NCBI RefSeq assembly: GCF_004005815.1 | Contig: NZ_SACK01000009.1 | Location: 62,001-126,000, forward strand | Origin: Mucilaginibacter limnophilus | Lineage (GTDB): Bacteria > Bacteroidota > Bacteroidia > Sphingobacteriales > Sphingobacteriaceae | Length of the DNA: 64,000 bases | Reading direction: 5' to 3' | Shown: positions 8,442 through 16,559 of the stretch, piece by piece | Layout of the letters: every line of letters starts with the position of its first letter | How positions within the stretch are numbered: the first letter of the stretch is position 1 | The notes under the pieces: model-generated | What the model was told of the DNA's origin: nothing | What the model saw: the letters and a program-made list of their open reading frames with translations, nothing else | Database searches by the model: none | Made by a program: the position numbers and the translations under genes

Positions 8442-8467
8442 AAATAGTTGCTTAAAACCAACTATTT
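8442..8467. promoter_or_regulatory. Perfect 9-bp inverted repeat upstream of the GT87 gene
   Basis: AAATAGTTG at 8442-8450 and CAACTATTT at 8459-8467 are perfect inverted copies around an 8-nt spacer. They lie 30 bp before the GT87 start codon and 124 bp before the TetR start on the other strand. The site could be an operator or a 5' leader hairpin. There is no T-tract suited to termination. Confidence 0.35.
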
Positions 8468-8497
8468 TAGGTCATCTTAACATTGTCCCATATTCTC

Positions 8498-9745
8498 ATG
8501 CACAAAAACAAATATTTATTGATACTATTGGCAATATTAGCTATAGCGTTTGCCATCAGTTGTGCTAAAACAGGCCGGGATTTCGAAGTTTTTGTTGATG
8601 CCGGCGGCAAAATCATTAACGGGCAAAATATTTATAAGCCGCCTTTTGCACAAAACCTGCAGTATTATTATAGTCCGTTGTTTGCATTATTGTTATCTCC
8701 TCTTGCGGGATTGCCCATTGTACTATCTCAAGCATTTTGGGGTATTCTGTCATGCTTTCTGCTTTATCGTATCTGGATATTATCAACCGAATATTTTGAT
8801 TTGCCGCAGCTATCTTCAAAACAGCGTGTTTGGTGGATCGCTGTAAGTTTAGTGCTTACAGCTCGCTTTATACGCTATGATATGACTGCTGTGCAAATGA
8901 CCATTTTTTTGCTTTGGGCTACTTTGCAAAGCCTCAAATGGTTTTGGAACGATAAGCCTTTAGCCGGTGCCGCACTGCTGGCGTTTGCTATAAACATTAA
9001 GTTATTGCCGTTGCCCTTTGTATTTTACCTGTTATATCGCAAGAAAATTAAGGGTGCTATGCTTACCTGCCTGTGTTATGTGCTTTATCTATACTTGCCT
9101 GTGCTATATTTAGGCTGGGATAGCAATAATTTTTTATTGGCAGAGTGGTTCACGCTGATTAATCCTCTGCAAAAAAACTGGACTATTGAAGCAGAAAGCG
9201 GCCCAAGCAGTTTAGTGGCAATGATACCTGTTTATTTAACAGATACCGTAGGCGTATTACCTGTTAAAAGGAATTTTATAAACCTAAGTTATAATATAGT
9301 ATTTATAATTGTTAATGCGGTAAGGCTGATATTTGTGATACTGACACTGGTCTTTCTACGCTCAAAACCTTTTACATCGACACATAGCAAATTGAGCCAA
9401 TATTGGGAAATGAGTTATTTGTTTATAGCTATCCCCTTGTTATTCCCTCACCAGCAGCGATACGCATTTATTTACGCGGCGCCTGCTTTGATATACCTTG
9501 CATGGTATTTTGTATTTAATTGGCAAGCCATTAAGCAAAAAATGAATTTATTTACCTGGACAGGGTTATTTATAGTCGGCATAAATTTCACCCCCTTGAT
9601 TGGGCGCGATATTGTTACCAGTTATGTGTACGAATTAATGCTGCATTTCCGTGTACTTACGTTTGCCGCTATCGCGTTAATTGTGGCTCTGTGGTTGTGC
9701 CGGCCTGAAAAAACACTTAATAAAGTACAAAGCCCGACTGTTTAG
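8498..9745 (+). CDS. GT87 family (DUF2029) polyprenyl-linked mannosyl/glycosyltransferase-like membrane protein
   Basis: A 415-residue polytopic membrane protein with about 10 hydrophobic segments. The first loop, after helix 1, reads GRDFEVFVDAGGKIINGQNIYKPP and then YYYSPLFALLLSPL. This is the signature of GT87/PF09594 enzymes, in which an Asp of the first periplasmic loop is catalytic and the sugar comes from a polyprenyl phosphate donor. ATG at 8498 is chosen; a TTG five codons upstream is also in frame but unlikely. It is monocistronic, with a terminator overlapping its stop codon. Acceptor and sugar are unknown. Confidence 0.85.
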   Translation: MHKNKYLLILLAILAIAFAISCAKTGRDFEVFVDAGGKIINGQNIYKPPFAQNLQYYYSPLFALLLSPLAGLPIVLSQAFWGILSCFLLYRIWILSTEYFDLPQLSSKQRVWWIAVSLVLTARFIRYDMTAVQMTIFLLWATLQSLKWFWNDKPLAGAALLAFAINIKLLPLPFVFYLLYRKKIKGAMLTCLCYVLYLYLPVLYLGWDSNNFLLAEWFTLINPLQKNWTIEAESGPSSLVAMIPVYLTDTVGVLPVKRNFINLSYNIVFIIVNAVRLIFVILTLVFLRSKPFTSTHSKLSQYWEMSYLFIAIPLLFPHQQRYAFIYAAPALIYLAWYFVFNWQAIKQKMNLFTWTGLFIVGINFTPLIGRDIVTSYVYELMLHFRVLTFAAIALIVALWLCRPEKTLNKVQSPTV

Positions 9746-9755
9746 CCGGGCTTTG
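9728..9755. terminator. Intrinsic terminator overlapping the GT87 stop codon
   Basis: CAAAGCCCG (9728-9736) pairs perfectly with CGGGCTTTG (9747-9755) around a 10-nt loop that holds the TAG stop. A T-rich stretch follows on the plus strand. The converging sucB gene ends 25 bp away, so the hairpin may work in both directions. Confidence 0.75.
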
Positions 9756-9780
9756 TTAATTTATAAGATGAAGTACCAAT

Positions 9781-11364
9781 TTACACGCCTAACAGCAATC
9801 TTGCCGGATCTTCAAGCAATTGCTTAACGCGTACCAGGAAGCTTACCGATTCGCGGCCGTCGATAATGCGGTGATCATATGATAAAGCCACATACATCAT
9901 TGGGCGGATAACTACCTGACCGTTCACCGCTACCGGACGCTCAACAATGTTGTGCATACCCAATATTGCCGATTGCGGCGAATTGATAATAGGAGTCGAC
10001 ATCATTGAGCCGAACACACCACCATTGGTGATAGTGAAGGTACCGCCGCTCATTTCTTCAATGCTTAGCTTGTTCTCACGAGCTTTACCGGCAAGGTTAA
10101 TTACCTCTTTCTCAATTTCGGCAAGTGATAATTTATCAGCATTGCGAATAACCGGAACCACCAGTCCTTTTGGGGCCGATACAGCTATTGATATATCAGC
10201 GTAGTTGCTGTAAACAATTTCTTCACCTTCAATGCGGGCGCCTACTGCAGGCCAGTCTTTAAGGGCTTCAGTAACCGCTTTGGTGAAGAATGACATAAAA
10301 CCAAGGCCAACGCCATGCTTTTCTTTGAATTTATCTTTGTACTTACCGCGAAGTTCCATAATTGGAGACATGTCAACCTCGTTAAAGGTGGTAAGCATAG
10401 CAGTTTCATTTTTAACAGAAACAAGACGCTTAGCAATGGTTTTACGCAGGTTAGACATCTTTTCGCGGCGCTCGCTTCTGTCGCCGGCCGGTAATGATGT
10501 AGTAGTGGCAGCAGCAGGGGCGGTTGCAGGTTTTGTAGCAGGGGCTGCAGGCTGAGCTGCGGGCTTCTCTGCTTTTAAAGCATCCTCTTTAGTAATACGG
10601 CCGGCAACACCGGTGCCGCTTACACCTTGCGGATCAACGCCTTTTTCAGATAATATTTTTGCTGCTGCAGGCGATGGTGTGCCTGAAGCATATGTTTTTT
10701 GACCAGTAGTTTCGGCAGGTGCAGATGGGGCTGGTTGTGCAGCAGGTGCGGCTTCAGCTTTCGGTGAAGAGGCAGCGCTACCACCAGATATGCTGGCTAC
10801 TACAGTACCAATTGGCAAAGTATCACCTTCGTTAGCTAAAGTTTTTAAAGTACCGGCTCTTTCGGCAGTGAGTTCAAAAGTAGCCTTGTCTGATTCAAGT
10901 TCAGCAATGGCTTCATCCATCTCTACGGCTTCGCCATCTTTTTTAATCCATCTTGACAGGGTTACCTCGGTTATTGATTCGCCTACCGGCGGAACTTTTA
11001 TTTCAAGTGCTTCGCCGCCGGCAGCAGGTGCAGTCGGTGCAGCAGTTTGAGCTGGAGCAGCGGGTGCCGACTCATCAGCTTTGGCAACTTCTTCAGGAGC
11101 AGGAGTGCTAACAGCTTGTGCAGATGAACCACCTTCTTCAATGCTGGCTACAACAGCGCCAATAGGCAATGTGTCACCTTCAGCAACAATAGTTTTTAAA
11201 GTCCCCGCTTGTTCGGCAGTAAGCTCAAAAGTAGCTTTATCTGATTCTAATTCGGCAATCACTTCATCCATGGCAACCTGGTCACCATCTTTTTTAACCC
11301 ATCTTGACAGGGTTACTTCAGTTATTGATTCGCCTACCGGCGGAACTTTTATTTCTAAACTCAT
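9781..11364 (-). CDS. sucB: 2-oxoglutarate dehydrogenase E2, dihydrolipoyllysine succinyltransferase, with two lipoyl domains
   Basis: A 527-residue E2 protein. Domain order: lipoyl domain 1 (residues 1-76, lipoyl Lys43 in ESDKA), Ala/Pro linker, lipoyl domain 2 (119-193, Lys160 in the same motif), Ala/Pro linker, E3/E1-binding domain (about 231-265, SPAAAKILSEKGVDPQGV), linker, and catalytic domain (about 300-527, His498 in SYDHRIIDGRES). It transfers succinyl groups to CoA in the TCA cycle. It lies 53 bp downstream of sucA on the same strand. ATG at 11364 is chosen because the family starts with MSLEIKVPPVGES; upstream in-frame codons are intergenic. The second lipoyl domain is unusual for a succinyltransferase and nearly identical to the first. 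lpdA (E3) is separate, at 24087. Confidence 0.95.
   Translation of the reverse strand: MSLEIKVPPVGESITEVTLSRWVKKDGDQVAMDEVIAELESDKATFELTAEQAGTLKTIVAEGDTLPIGAVVASIEEGGSSAQAVSTPAPEEVAKADESAPAAPAQTAAPTAPAAGGEALEIKVPPVGESITEVTLSRWIKKDGEAVEMDEAIAELESDKATFELTAERAGTLKTLANEGDTLPIGTVVASISGGSAASSPKAEAAPAAQPAPSAPAETTGQKTYASGTPSPAAAKILSEKGVDPQGVSGTGVAGRITKEDALKAEKPAAQPAAPATKPATAPAAATTTSLPAGDRSERREKMSNLRKTIAKRLVSVKNETAMLTTFNEVDMSPIMELRGKYKDKFKEKHGVGLGFMSFFTKAVTEALKDWPAVGARIEGEEIVYSNYADISIAVSAPKGLVVPVIRNADKLSLAEIEKEVINLAGKARENKLSIEEMSGGTFTITNGGVFGSMMSTPIINSPQSAILGMHNIVERPVAVNGQVVIRPMMYVALSYDHRIIDGRESVSFLVRVKQLLEDPARLLLGV
10809..11355 (-). repeat. Intragenic direct duplication encoding the two lipoyl domains of sucB
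   Basis: DNA at 10809-11004 and 11160-11355 aligns without visible gaps at a constant offset of 351 bp (117 codons). Long identical runs occur at the domain starts, for example the coding DNA for KVPPVGESITEVTLSRW. The similarity at DNA level suggests a fairly recent duplication or ongoing gene conversion. Confidence 0.85.
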
Positions 11365-11417
11365 TGTAATTATATAGTTGTAGTAGTTGTAAAGGTTTTG
11401 TTGTCGGGCTGTTTTTA

Positions 11418-14219
11418 TCAATCAGCGCCTGTTTCGGCCATTTTTTTGGTTGTTTTATCAATAGTGCCTTTTACATCCTTTTCGCCGGGAGTTTCGAAAG
11501 CTTTATTGATAATATACAACTGCTGAGCTGCGTGCTGTTTGGCATAACCTGTTGCGGTACTTGCACCTTCAATACGTGAAATGATGTTCAATTTAAATAC
11601 CTTATCGTTATGGAACTTGCGGCAAATGTATGGCCAGCCACCCATGTTTTCAGGTTCTTCCTGTACCCAGATAAACTCTTTTGCTTTTGAGTACTTCTGT
11701 TTCAGCTTGAGTATATGATGAACAGGGGTTGGGTAAAGCTGTTCAATACGCACTATGGCAACATCGGTGCGTTTATCAACCTGTTGTTTTTCAAACAGCT
11801 CGTAATAAATCTTACCGGTACATAGCAGCACGCGTTTAACTTTTTTAGGATCGGCGTAAGTATCGTCGATCAGCTCGTGGAAACGGCCATTGGTAAATTC
11901 TTCAAGCGGCGACGAGCATTTGGGATTACGCAGCAAGCTTTTTGGTGTAAAAATAACCAGTGGCTTGCGGAAATTACGTTTCAGCTGTCTGCGCAAAATA
12001 TGGAAGAAGTTTGCAGGTGTGGTACAATTAGCCACCTGGATATTGTTATCGGCGCAAAGCTCTAAAAAGCGCTCAACACGTGCTGATGAGTGCTCAGGAC
12101 CCTGACCTTCGTAGCCGTGAGGCAACAACATAACCAGTCCATTACCACGTTGCCATTTGGTTTCGGCACTGGCAATATACTGGTCAACTATAATTTGGGC
12201 GCCGTTAACAAAGTCGCCAAACTGTGCTTCCCAAATGGTTAAGGCATTAGGGTTAGCTAAAGCATAGCCATATTCAAAGCCTAAAACCCCATATTCTGAT
12301 AACAGAGAGTTATAGATAGAAAATTTAGCCTCGGTATCTAAAGTGTTAAGTGGTGTAAATTCGTCTTCAGATTCGGCAAGCGTTAGAACAGCATGCCTGT
12401 GTGAAAATGTACCTCGTTTAACATCCTCGCCGCTTAATCTTACCGGGTGGCCTTCTTTTAACAAGGTACCGTAAGCAAGCAACTCACCCATAGCCCAATC
12501 GAACACATGGGTTTCGTTTATCATTTTACTGCGTTCCTCAAAAAGCTTTTCAATCTTTTTAAAGAAGGTTTTGTCTTTCGGAAGGTCAGTTATTTTTTTA
12601 CCTATCTCTATAAGGTCTGCCTCTTCAACAGAAGTATCTGTTGATACCAACAGTTCCCTGTCAGTTGGCAGGTGTAAACCTTGCCATGCTCCGGCAAACA
12701 TCGGCATTTGGTCAGTAAATTTATCCTGGGCCTTAACCTCGTCAAGCTCTTTTTGCAGTTGATCACGGAACTCTTTTTCTACCTGTTTAGCAAAATCTTC
12801 AGTAACGCTGCCTTCTGCCATCAGCTTTTTCATGTACACTTCGCGCGGGTTAGGGTGCGCGTCAATTGCTTTGTACAATACCGGTTGAGTGAATTTTGGC
12901 TCGTCGGCCTCGTTATGGCCGTATCTGCGGTAGCAAAGTATGTCAATAAACACATCGTCATGAAATAACTGACGGTACTCCATTGCCATATTGATTACAT
13001 AGGCTAACGCTTCAACATCATCACCGTTAACATGAAACACAGGTGATAATACTGTTTTAGCTACATCGGTACAGTAAGTACTTGAACGGGCATCCTTAAA
13101 GTTGGTGGTAAAACCAATCTGGTTATTGATAACCAAATGAATGGTGCCGCCTGTACGGTAACCGTCAAGCTTTTCCATCTGCAGCACTTCATACACAATG
13201 CCCTGTCCGGCAACCGAAGCGTCGCCATGTATGAGTATCGGCGCTATCTTGCTGAAATCGCCGTTGTATTTAAAGTCGATTTTTGAACGGGTGATGCCTT
13301 CTACCACAGGGTCAACCGCTTCAAGGTGCGATGGGTTAGGGCAAAGGCTTAAGTGCACCTTTTTGCCGTTAGCCGCGTCAACATCGGTTGAAAAACCAAG
13401 GTGATATTTTACGTCACCGCCATGTGGTGAGTCAAGATCATAGTTTTTACCTTCAAATTCAGAAAAGATCTCTTTGTAGGTTTTCTCCATGATGTTGGCC
13501 AGCACGTTTAAACGGCCACGGTGCGCCATGCCGATGATGAATTCTTCGATACCAATTTGCGCGCCCTTCTGAATAACTGAATCCAACGCAGGTATCATTG
13601 ACTCGGCACCCTCAAGCGAGAAACGTTTTTGTCCCAGGAATTTTGTTCCAAGGAAATTTTCAAAAACTACTGCTTGAGTAAGCTTATTCAGCATCAGTTT
13701 TTTCTCATCAACATTGAAGGTTGGCTTGTTGCGCTGTTTTTCCATGCGCTGTTCAAACCATTTTATTTTGATGGGATTACGTATATAGCGATACTCGGCG
13801 CCTATAGGGCCGCAGTATGTATCTTCAAGTAACTGGTGTATATCGCGCAGCTTGGCAGGGCCGAGGCCTACTTCAACACCGGCGTTAAAAACGGTATCTA
13901 AATCGGCATCGCTAAGACCGAAGGTTTCCAGTTCTTTTCCCGGAAAGTACTTGCGGCGTTCGCGCACCGGGTTGGTTTTGGCAAACAGGTGTCCGCGGTG
14001 GCGGTACCCGTCAATCATGTTCAATACATTAATTTCCTTCAGGAAGTGCTCGGGCGTTTCAACGCTTACCGTACCGGCGCTTGAACCCCTGCCAAAATCA
14101 AACCCCTCAAAAAATTTCTGCCACCCAAAATCGACTGATTCAGGATCTTGTTTATATGCTTCGTATAAAGATTCGATGTATGCAGCGTTTCCGCTGTTTA
14201 TATAATCCAGGTCGCTCAT
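11418..14219 (-). CDS. sucA: 2-oxoglutarate dehydrogenase E1 component
   Basis: A 933-residue thiamine-diphosphate enzyme, the usual length for OdhA/SucA. Visible hallmarks: N-terminal SGNAAYIESLYEAYKQDPESVD, GMAHRGRLNVLANIM, PNPSHLEAVDPVVEG, the ThDP/Mg region IHGDASVAGQGIVYE to VINNQIGFTT, RRYGHNEADEP, transketolase region EYGVLGFEYGYALANP, and LPHGYEGQGPEHSSAR. It decarboxylates 2-oxoglutarate and loads succinyl on the E2 encoded next. ATG at 14219 (MSDLDYINSG) is preferred over one five codons upstream. A TACTTTTG box lies 25 bp before the start. The sucA-sucB order is standard. Confidence 0.96.
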   Translation of the reverse strand: MSDLDYINSGNAAYIESLYEAYKQDPESVDFGWQKFFEGFDFGRGSSAGTVSVETPEHFLKEINVLNMIDGYRHRGHLFAKTNPVRERRKYFPGKELETFGLSDADLDTVFNAGVEVGLGPAKLRDIHQLLEDTYCGPIGAEYRYIRNPIKIKWFEQRMEKQRNKPTFNVDEKKLMLNKLTQAVVFENFLGTKFLGQKRFSLEGAESMIPALDSVIQKGAQIGIEEFIIGMAHRGRLNVLANIMEKTYKEIFSEFEGKNYDLDSPHGGDVKYHLGFSTDVDAANGKKVHLSLCPNPSHLEAVDPVVEGITRSKIDFKYNGDFSKIAPILIHGDASVAGQGIVYEVLQMEKLDGYRTGGTIHLVINNQIGFTTNFKDARSSTYCTDVAKTVLSPVFHVNGDDVEALAYVINMAMEYRQLFHDDVFIDILCYRRYGHNEADEPKFTQPVLYKAIDAHPNPREVYMKKLMAEGSVTEDFAKQVEKEFRDQLQKELDEVKAQDKFTDQMPMFAGAWQGLHLPTDRELLVSTDTSVEEADLIEIGKKITDLPKDKTFFKKIEKLFEERSKMINETHVFDWAMGELLAYGTLLKEGHPVRLSGEDVKRGTFSHRHAVLTLAESEDEFTPLNTLDTEAKFSIYNSLLSEYGVLGFEYGYALANPNALTIWEAQFGDFVNGAQIIVDQYIASAETKWQRGNGLVMLLPHGYEGQGPEHSSARVERFLELCADNNIQVANCTTPANFFHILRRQLKRNFRKPLVIFTPKSLLRNPKCSSPLEEFTNGRFHELIDDTYADPKKVKRVLLCTGKIYYELFEKQQVDKRTDVAIVRIEQLYPTPVHHILKLKQKYSKAKEFIWVQEEPENMGGWPYICRKFHNDKVFKLNIISRIEGASTATGYAKQHAAQQLYIINKAFETPGEKDVKGTIDKTTKKMAETGAD

Positions 14220-14244
14220 TGTAAATGCAATCAATAAAACTGTG

Positions 14245-14252
14245 CAAAAGTA
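14245..14252 (-). promoter_or_regulatory. Candidate -7 promoter box for sucAB
   Basis: On the minus strand TACTTTTG fits TAnnTTTG exactly. The start codon of sucA is at 14219, giving a leader of about 20 nt. A TTTG at 14270-14267 is closer (14 bp) than the usual -33 spacing, so only the -7 match is good. Confidence 0.4.
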
Positions 14253-14427
14253 AACATAAGGTATTACAAACGTTAAACTTTATTTGTAAATCAATACAAT
14301 TACCGTGTTTTTAACGCAGGCATATACCGTTATAATACCTAACACAAAAAAACCAAACATAGTTTACAGCATAATGCTGCCCGAAAGAATTTTAAATACC
14401 TGTGACAGGCCGCATAAGAAAGCCGGA

Positions 14428-14529
14428 TTAGTGCAATGATTTTTGCACCAAACCGCGCAGGTATGAGAACCCCTCGAAAAGGACGGCCAGAAGGCCAATG
14501 ATAAGCGTATATTGCTCGAAAGAATTCAT
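14428..14529 (-). CDS. Candidate 33-aa small membrane protein
   Basis: In the gap between the cryptochrome and sucA, an ATG at 14529 opens a 33-codon frame ending in TAA at 14428. The product starts MNSFEQYTLIIGLLAVLFEG and ends FSYLRGLVQKSLH. This is one hydrophobic helix of about 15-20 residues with a basic C-terminal end, the layout of single-span micropeptides. It reads in the same direction as the flanking minus-strand genes and starts 50 bp after the cryptochrome stop. No homologue is recognised. The hydrophobic pattern and use of common codons favour a gene, but a chance frame of this length is quite possible. Confidence 0.35.
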   Translation of the reverse strand: MNSFEQYTLIIGLLAVLFEGFSYLRGLVQKSLH

Positions 14530-14578
14530 ATACTATATATACGTTATAATTTAAAAAATGTTATAAATCTTTTTAATA

Positions 14579-15877
14579 TCAGTGACTTAAAGCTGTTTCG
14601 CCGCTGGTTAGCCAGGTATCAATAAAAGGGCTGCGACTTTCAAGATCGGCTGCAGACTTGTTGATGAAACTGCGGTTTTCTTTTGGATCATTACCCACTC
14701 CTGCTACAAAGGCCCAATTACCCCATGTGCTTGCCGGCGAATAGTCGATCAGCTTTTCTTCAAAGTAGGTAGCTCCGCGTGTCCAGTCAACTTTAAGTTC
14801 ACGCACCAGGTAACCTGCAACAATCTGCCTGCTATAATTGTCAATATAGCCTGTGGCATTTAACTGATGCATGGCAGCATCAACATAAGGAACACCGGTA
14901 TTGCCTTGCTTCCAGTGCTCAAAAAGCTCGTCCTGGTTAGGGGCGGTTTCCGGCGCTTCAGCTTTAAAACCTTCCGGTTTAAAAAACTTTTGACCGTGCT
15001 TTTTAAACATAAACCTGAAGTAATCGCGCCACAACAACTCGGTAACTACCGGGCTATTATGATTATGCCCGTGTTTTAAAGCCTCCCAGTAAACACGTCT
15101 TAATGACAAACAACCTAATGCCAGCCATGGTGAAAGCTTTGACGAGTTTTCTGCCTGGGTTTGTAAGTTCCGCTGAGCCTTTCCGCTAACAGGTGTGTTG
15201 GCAAAGAACTTTTCAAGCGCTATCAAACCTGTGCTTTCGCCTCCGGTAAAGTGTAGTGTAGCCCTCCGGTCGTCAATAGGTTCGGCCAAACCAAGGTCTG
15301 TAAGTGTTGGTATTTCGCCTGCTTCGGTGATTTCAGGAGTATTGATATGTTCAGGGCTGCCGGTTTCCTGGCGAACGGCGCTGTCACGTTCAACCTTCTT
15401 TTTGAATAAAGCAAAACTGTCGGGAATGTCCTTTATGGGGAACGGAAGGTCTTCTTTGTGGTAAAGCGTATGACCTATAAAGTGTTTAAGGTTAAGCTTG
15501 ATTTTCCATAAAGCCGCTTCAACCTGTTCAGATATACCGGTTTCCTCAAAAGCAACTTCACGGTGGTGATATACCTCATTAACCTGGTATTGCTGGGCAA
15601 GCTGCGGAATTATTTCAGCCGGATCGCCGACCCGAACAATCAACTCGCTTCTCAACGCACGCAGATTATTGCGCAGGTCAGTTACTGATTCAAGTAAAAA
15701 ACGTGCCCTGAAATTTCCGGTTTTTGCACCGCCGCAATCTTTGTTTTTAAAATAAAAAGGATCGAAACAATATACCGGTAATACCTTATCAGCCTTACGT
15801 GTAGCTTCTAACAAAATCTCGTTATCATGAATACGCAGGTCGTTACGGAACCAAACCAGAATAGTCCTCTCACTCAT
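14579..15877 (-). CDS. Cryptochrome DASH / deoxyribodipyrimidine photolyase family protein
   Basis: A 432-residue FAD and antenna-cofactor photolyase-family protein. The N-terminal alpha/beta domain starts ERTILVWFRNDLRIHDNEIL. The C-terminal FAD domain carries SKLSPWLALGCLS, ELLWRDYFRFMF, NATGYIDNYSRQ and, near the end, GNWAFVAGVGNDPKENRSF, the DASH-class signature. DASH proteins repair cyclobutane pyrimidine dimers, mainly in single-stranded DNA, and may sense light. ATG at 15877 is chosen because the family begins a few residues before TILVWFRNDLR; the extra upstream codons are not conserved-looking. It appears monocistronic. Confidence 0.9.
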   Translation of the reverse strand: MSERTILVWFRNDLRIHDNEILLEATRKADKVLPVYCFDPFYFKNKDCGGAKTGNFRARFLLESVTDLRNNLRALRSELIVRVGDPAEIIPQLAQQYQVNEVYHHREVAFEETGISEQVEAALWKIKLNLKHFIGHTLYHKEDLPFPIKDIPDSFALFKKKVERDSAVRQETGSPEHINTPEITEAGEIPTLTDLGLAEPIDDRRATLHFTGGESTGLIALEKFFANTPVSGKAQRNLQTQAENSSKLSPWLALGCLSLRRVYWEALKHGHNHNSPVVTELLWRDYFRFMFKKHGQKFFKPEGFKAEAPETAPNQDELFEHWKQGNTGVPYVDAAMHQLNATGYIDNYSRQIVAGYLVRELKVDWTRGATYFEEKLIDYSPASTWGNWAFVAGVGNDPKENRSFINKSAADLESRSPFIDTWLTSGETALSH

Positions 15878-15974
15878 TATTAAATAGAAATAACTTACGG
15901 CAGTATACAAAAATGCAAATTATTTATCTGCATTGTATAAATGTCGCCAATATTTGACATCGCAATAACACAAC

Positions 15975-16436
15975 CTACCGCAGCAGTGCACGACGTTGCG
16001 CCATTATATAGCCGGTATGCAATCCATCGTGAAACGGGAGAAATTTTATCGCTTCATCAATATTATTTATATCGACACCGTAGCGGGTTGTCCATGGTAT
16101 ATAACCACCGAAAATACCTGCATGATAATCTTCTTCCAGTTTGTCGAGGGTAAAAAAGGCAAGTTGTTTTATGGTGTCTAACTCGGCGGCATCAACAAAT
16201 TTTTCAGGCTTTGTTTCAGGTTTGTAAGCCATGTATAAATCTTCATCAATAACCGTTTTCAATCCGGCACGTATGTAGCATACACCTTGTTGGGCGGCTA
16301 TCATGTGAGCAAAGTTCCAGATGATATTATTGTTAAAGCCGGTTGGTATCTGGTTTAATTGTTCAATAGTAAGGCCTTCAATAAGTTTAACAAGATATGT
16401 GCGGGGTTTGTAAAGTATTTCAATAGCTTTTAACAT
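15975..16436 (-). CDS. DinB/YfiT-like metal-binding family protein
   Basis: A 153-residue four-helix protein of the DinB superfamily (PF12867-like): LVKLIEGLTIEQLNQIPTGFNNNIIWNFAHMIAAQQ with the first His ligand, and FLPFHDGLHTGYIMAQRRAL with the two His ligands (HxxxH) near the C-terminus. Such proteins bind a divalent metal and include thiol-dependent transferases such as BstA-type bacillithiol enzymes; the substrate here is unknown. It lies upstream of the cryptochrome on the same strand, but with a gap of about 97 bp, so co-transcription is uncertain. Confidence 0.85.
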   Translation of the reverse strand: MLKAIEILYKPRTYLVKLIEGLTIEQLNQIPTGFNNNIIWNFAHMIAAQQGVCYIRAGLKTVIDEDLYMAYKPETKPEKFVDAAELDTIKQLAFFTLDKLEEDYHAGIFGGYIPWTTRYGVDINNIDEAIKFLPFHDGLHTGYIMAQRRALLR

Positions 16437-16545
16437 AATGGGGGAGTTAACGCTGTAAATATGCTTTTTCTTACCGTAAATGAAAAGCCGAGCAGCATTA
16501 ACATAATTGAAATGGTAATTTCATGACGAAGCCATATTAAATTTT

Positions 16546-16553
16546 AACCTTTG
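16546..16553 (+). promoter_or_regulatory. Candidate -7 box almost touching the GT39 start codon
   Basis: AACCTTTG matches TAnnTTTG at 7 of 8 positions. Its last base is 6 nt before the ATG at 16560, so transcription starting 5-7 nt downstream would begin at or next to the start codon. Weak alone, but the same spacing occurs at 18283 and 49802. Confidence 0.3.
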
Positions 16554-16559
16554 CGGTAG

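Noticed and set aside
10809..11355. Direct repeats in sucB considered as a tandem repeat or CRISPR-like array
   Set aside because: The repeat unit is the 117-codon lipoyl domain in frame, only two copies, so a coding domain duplication.
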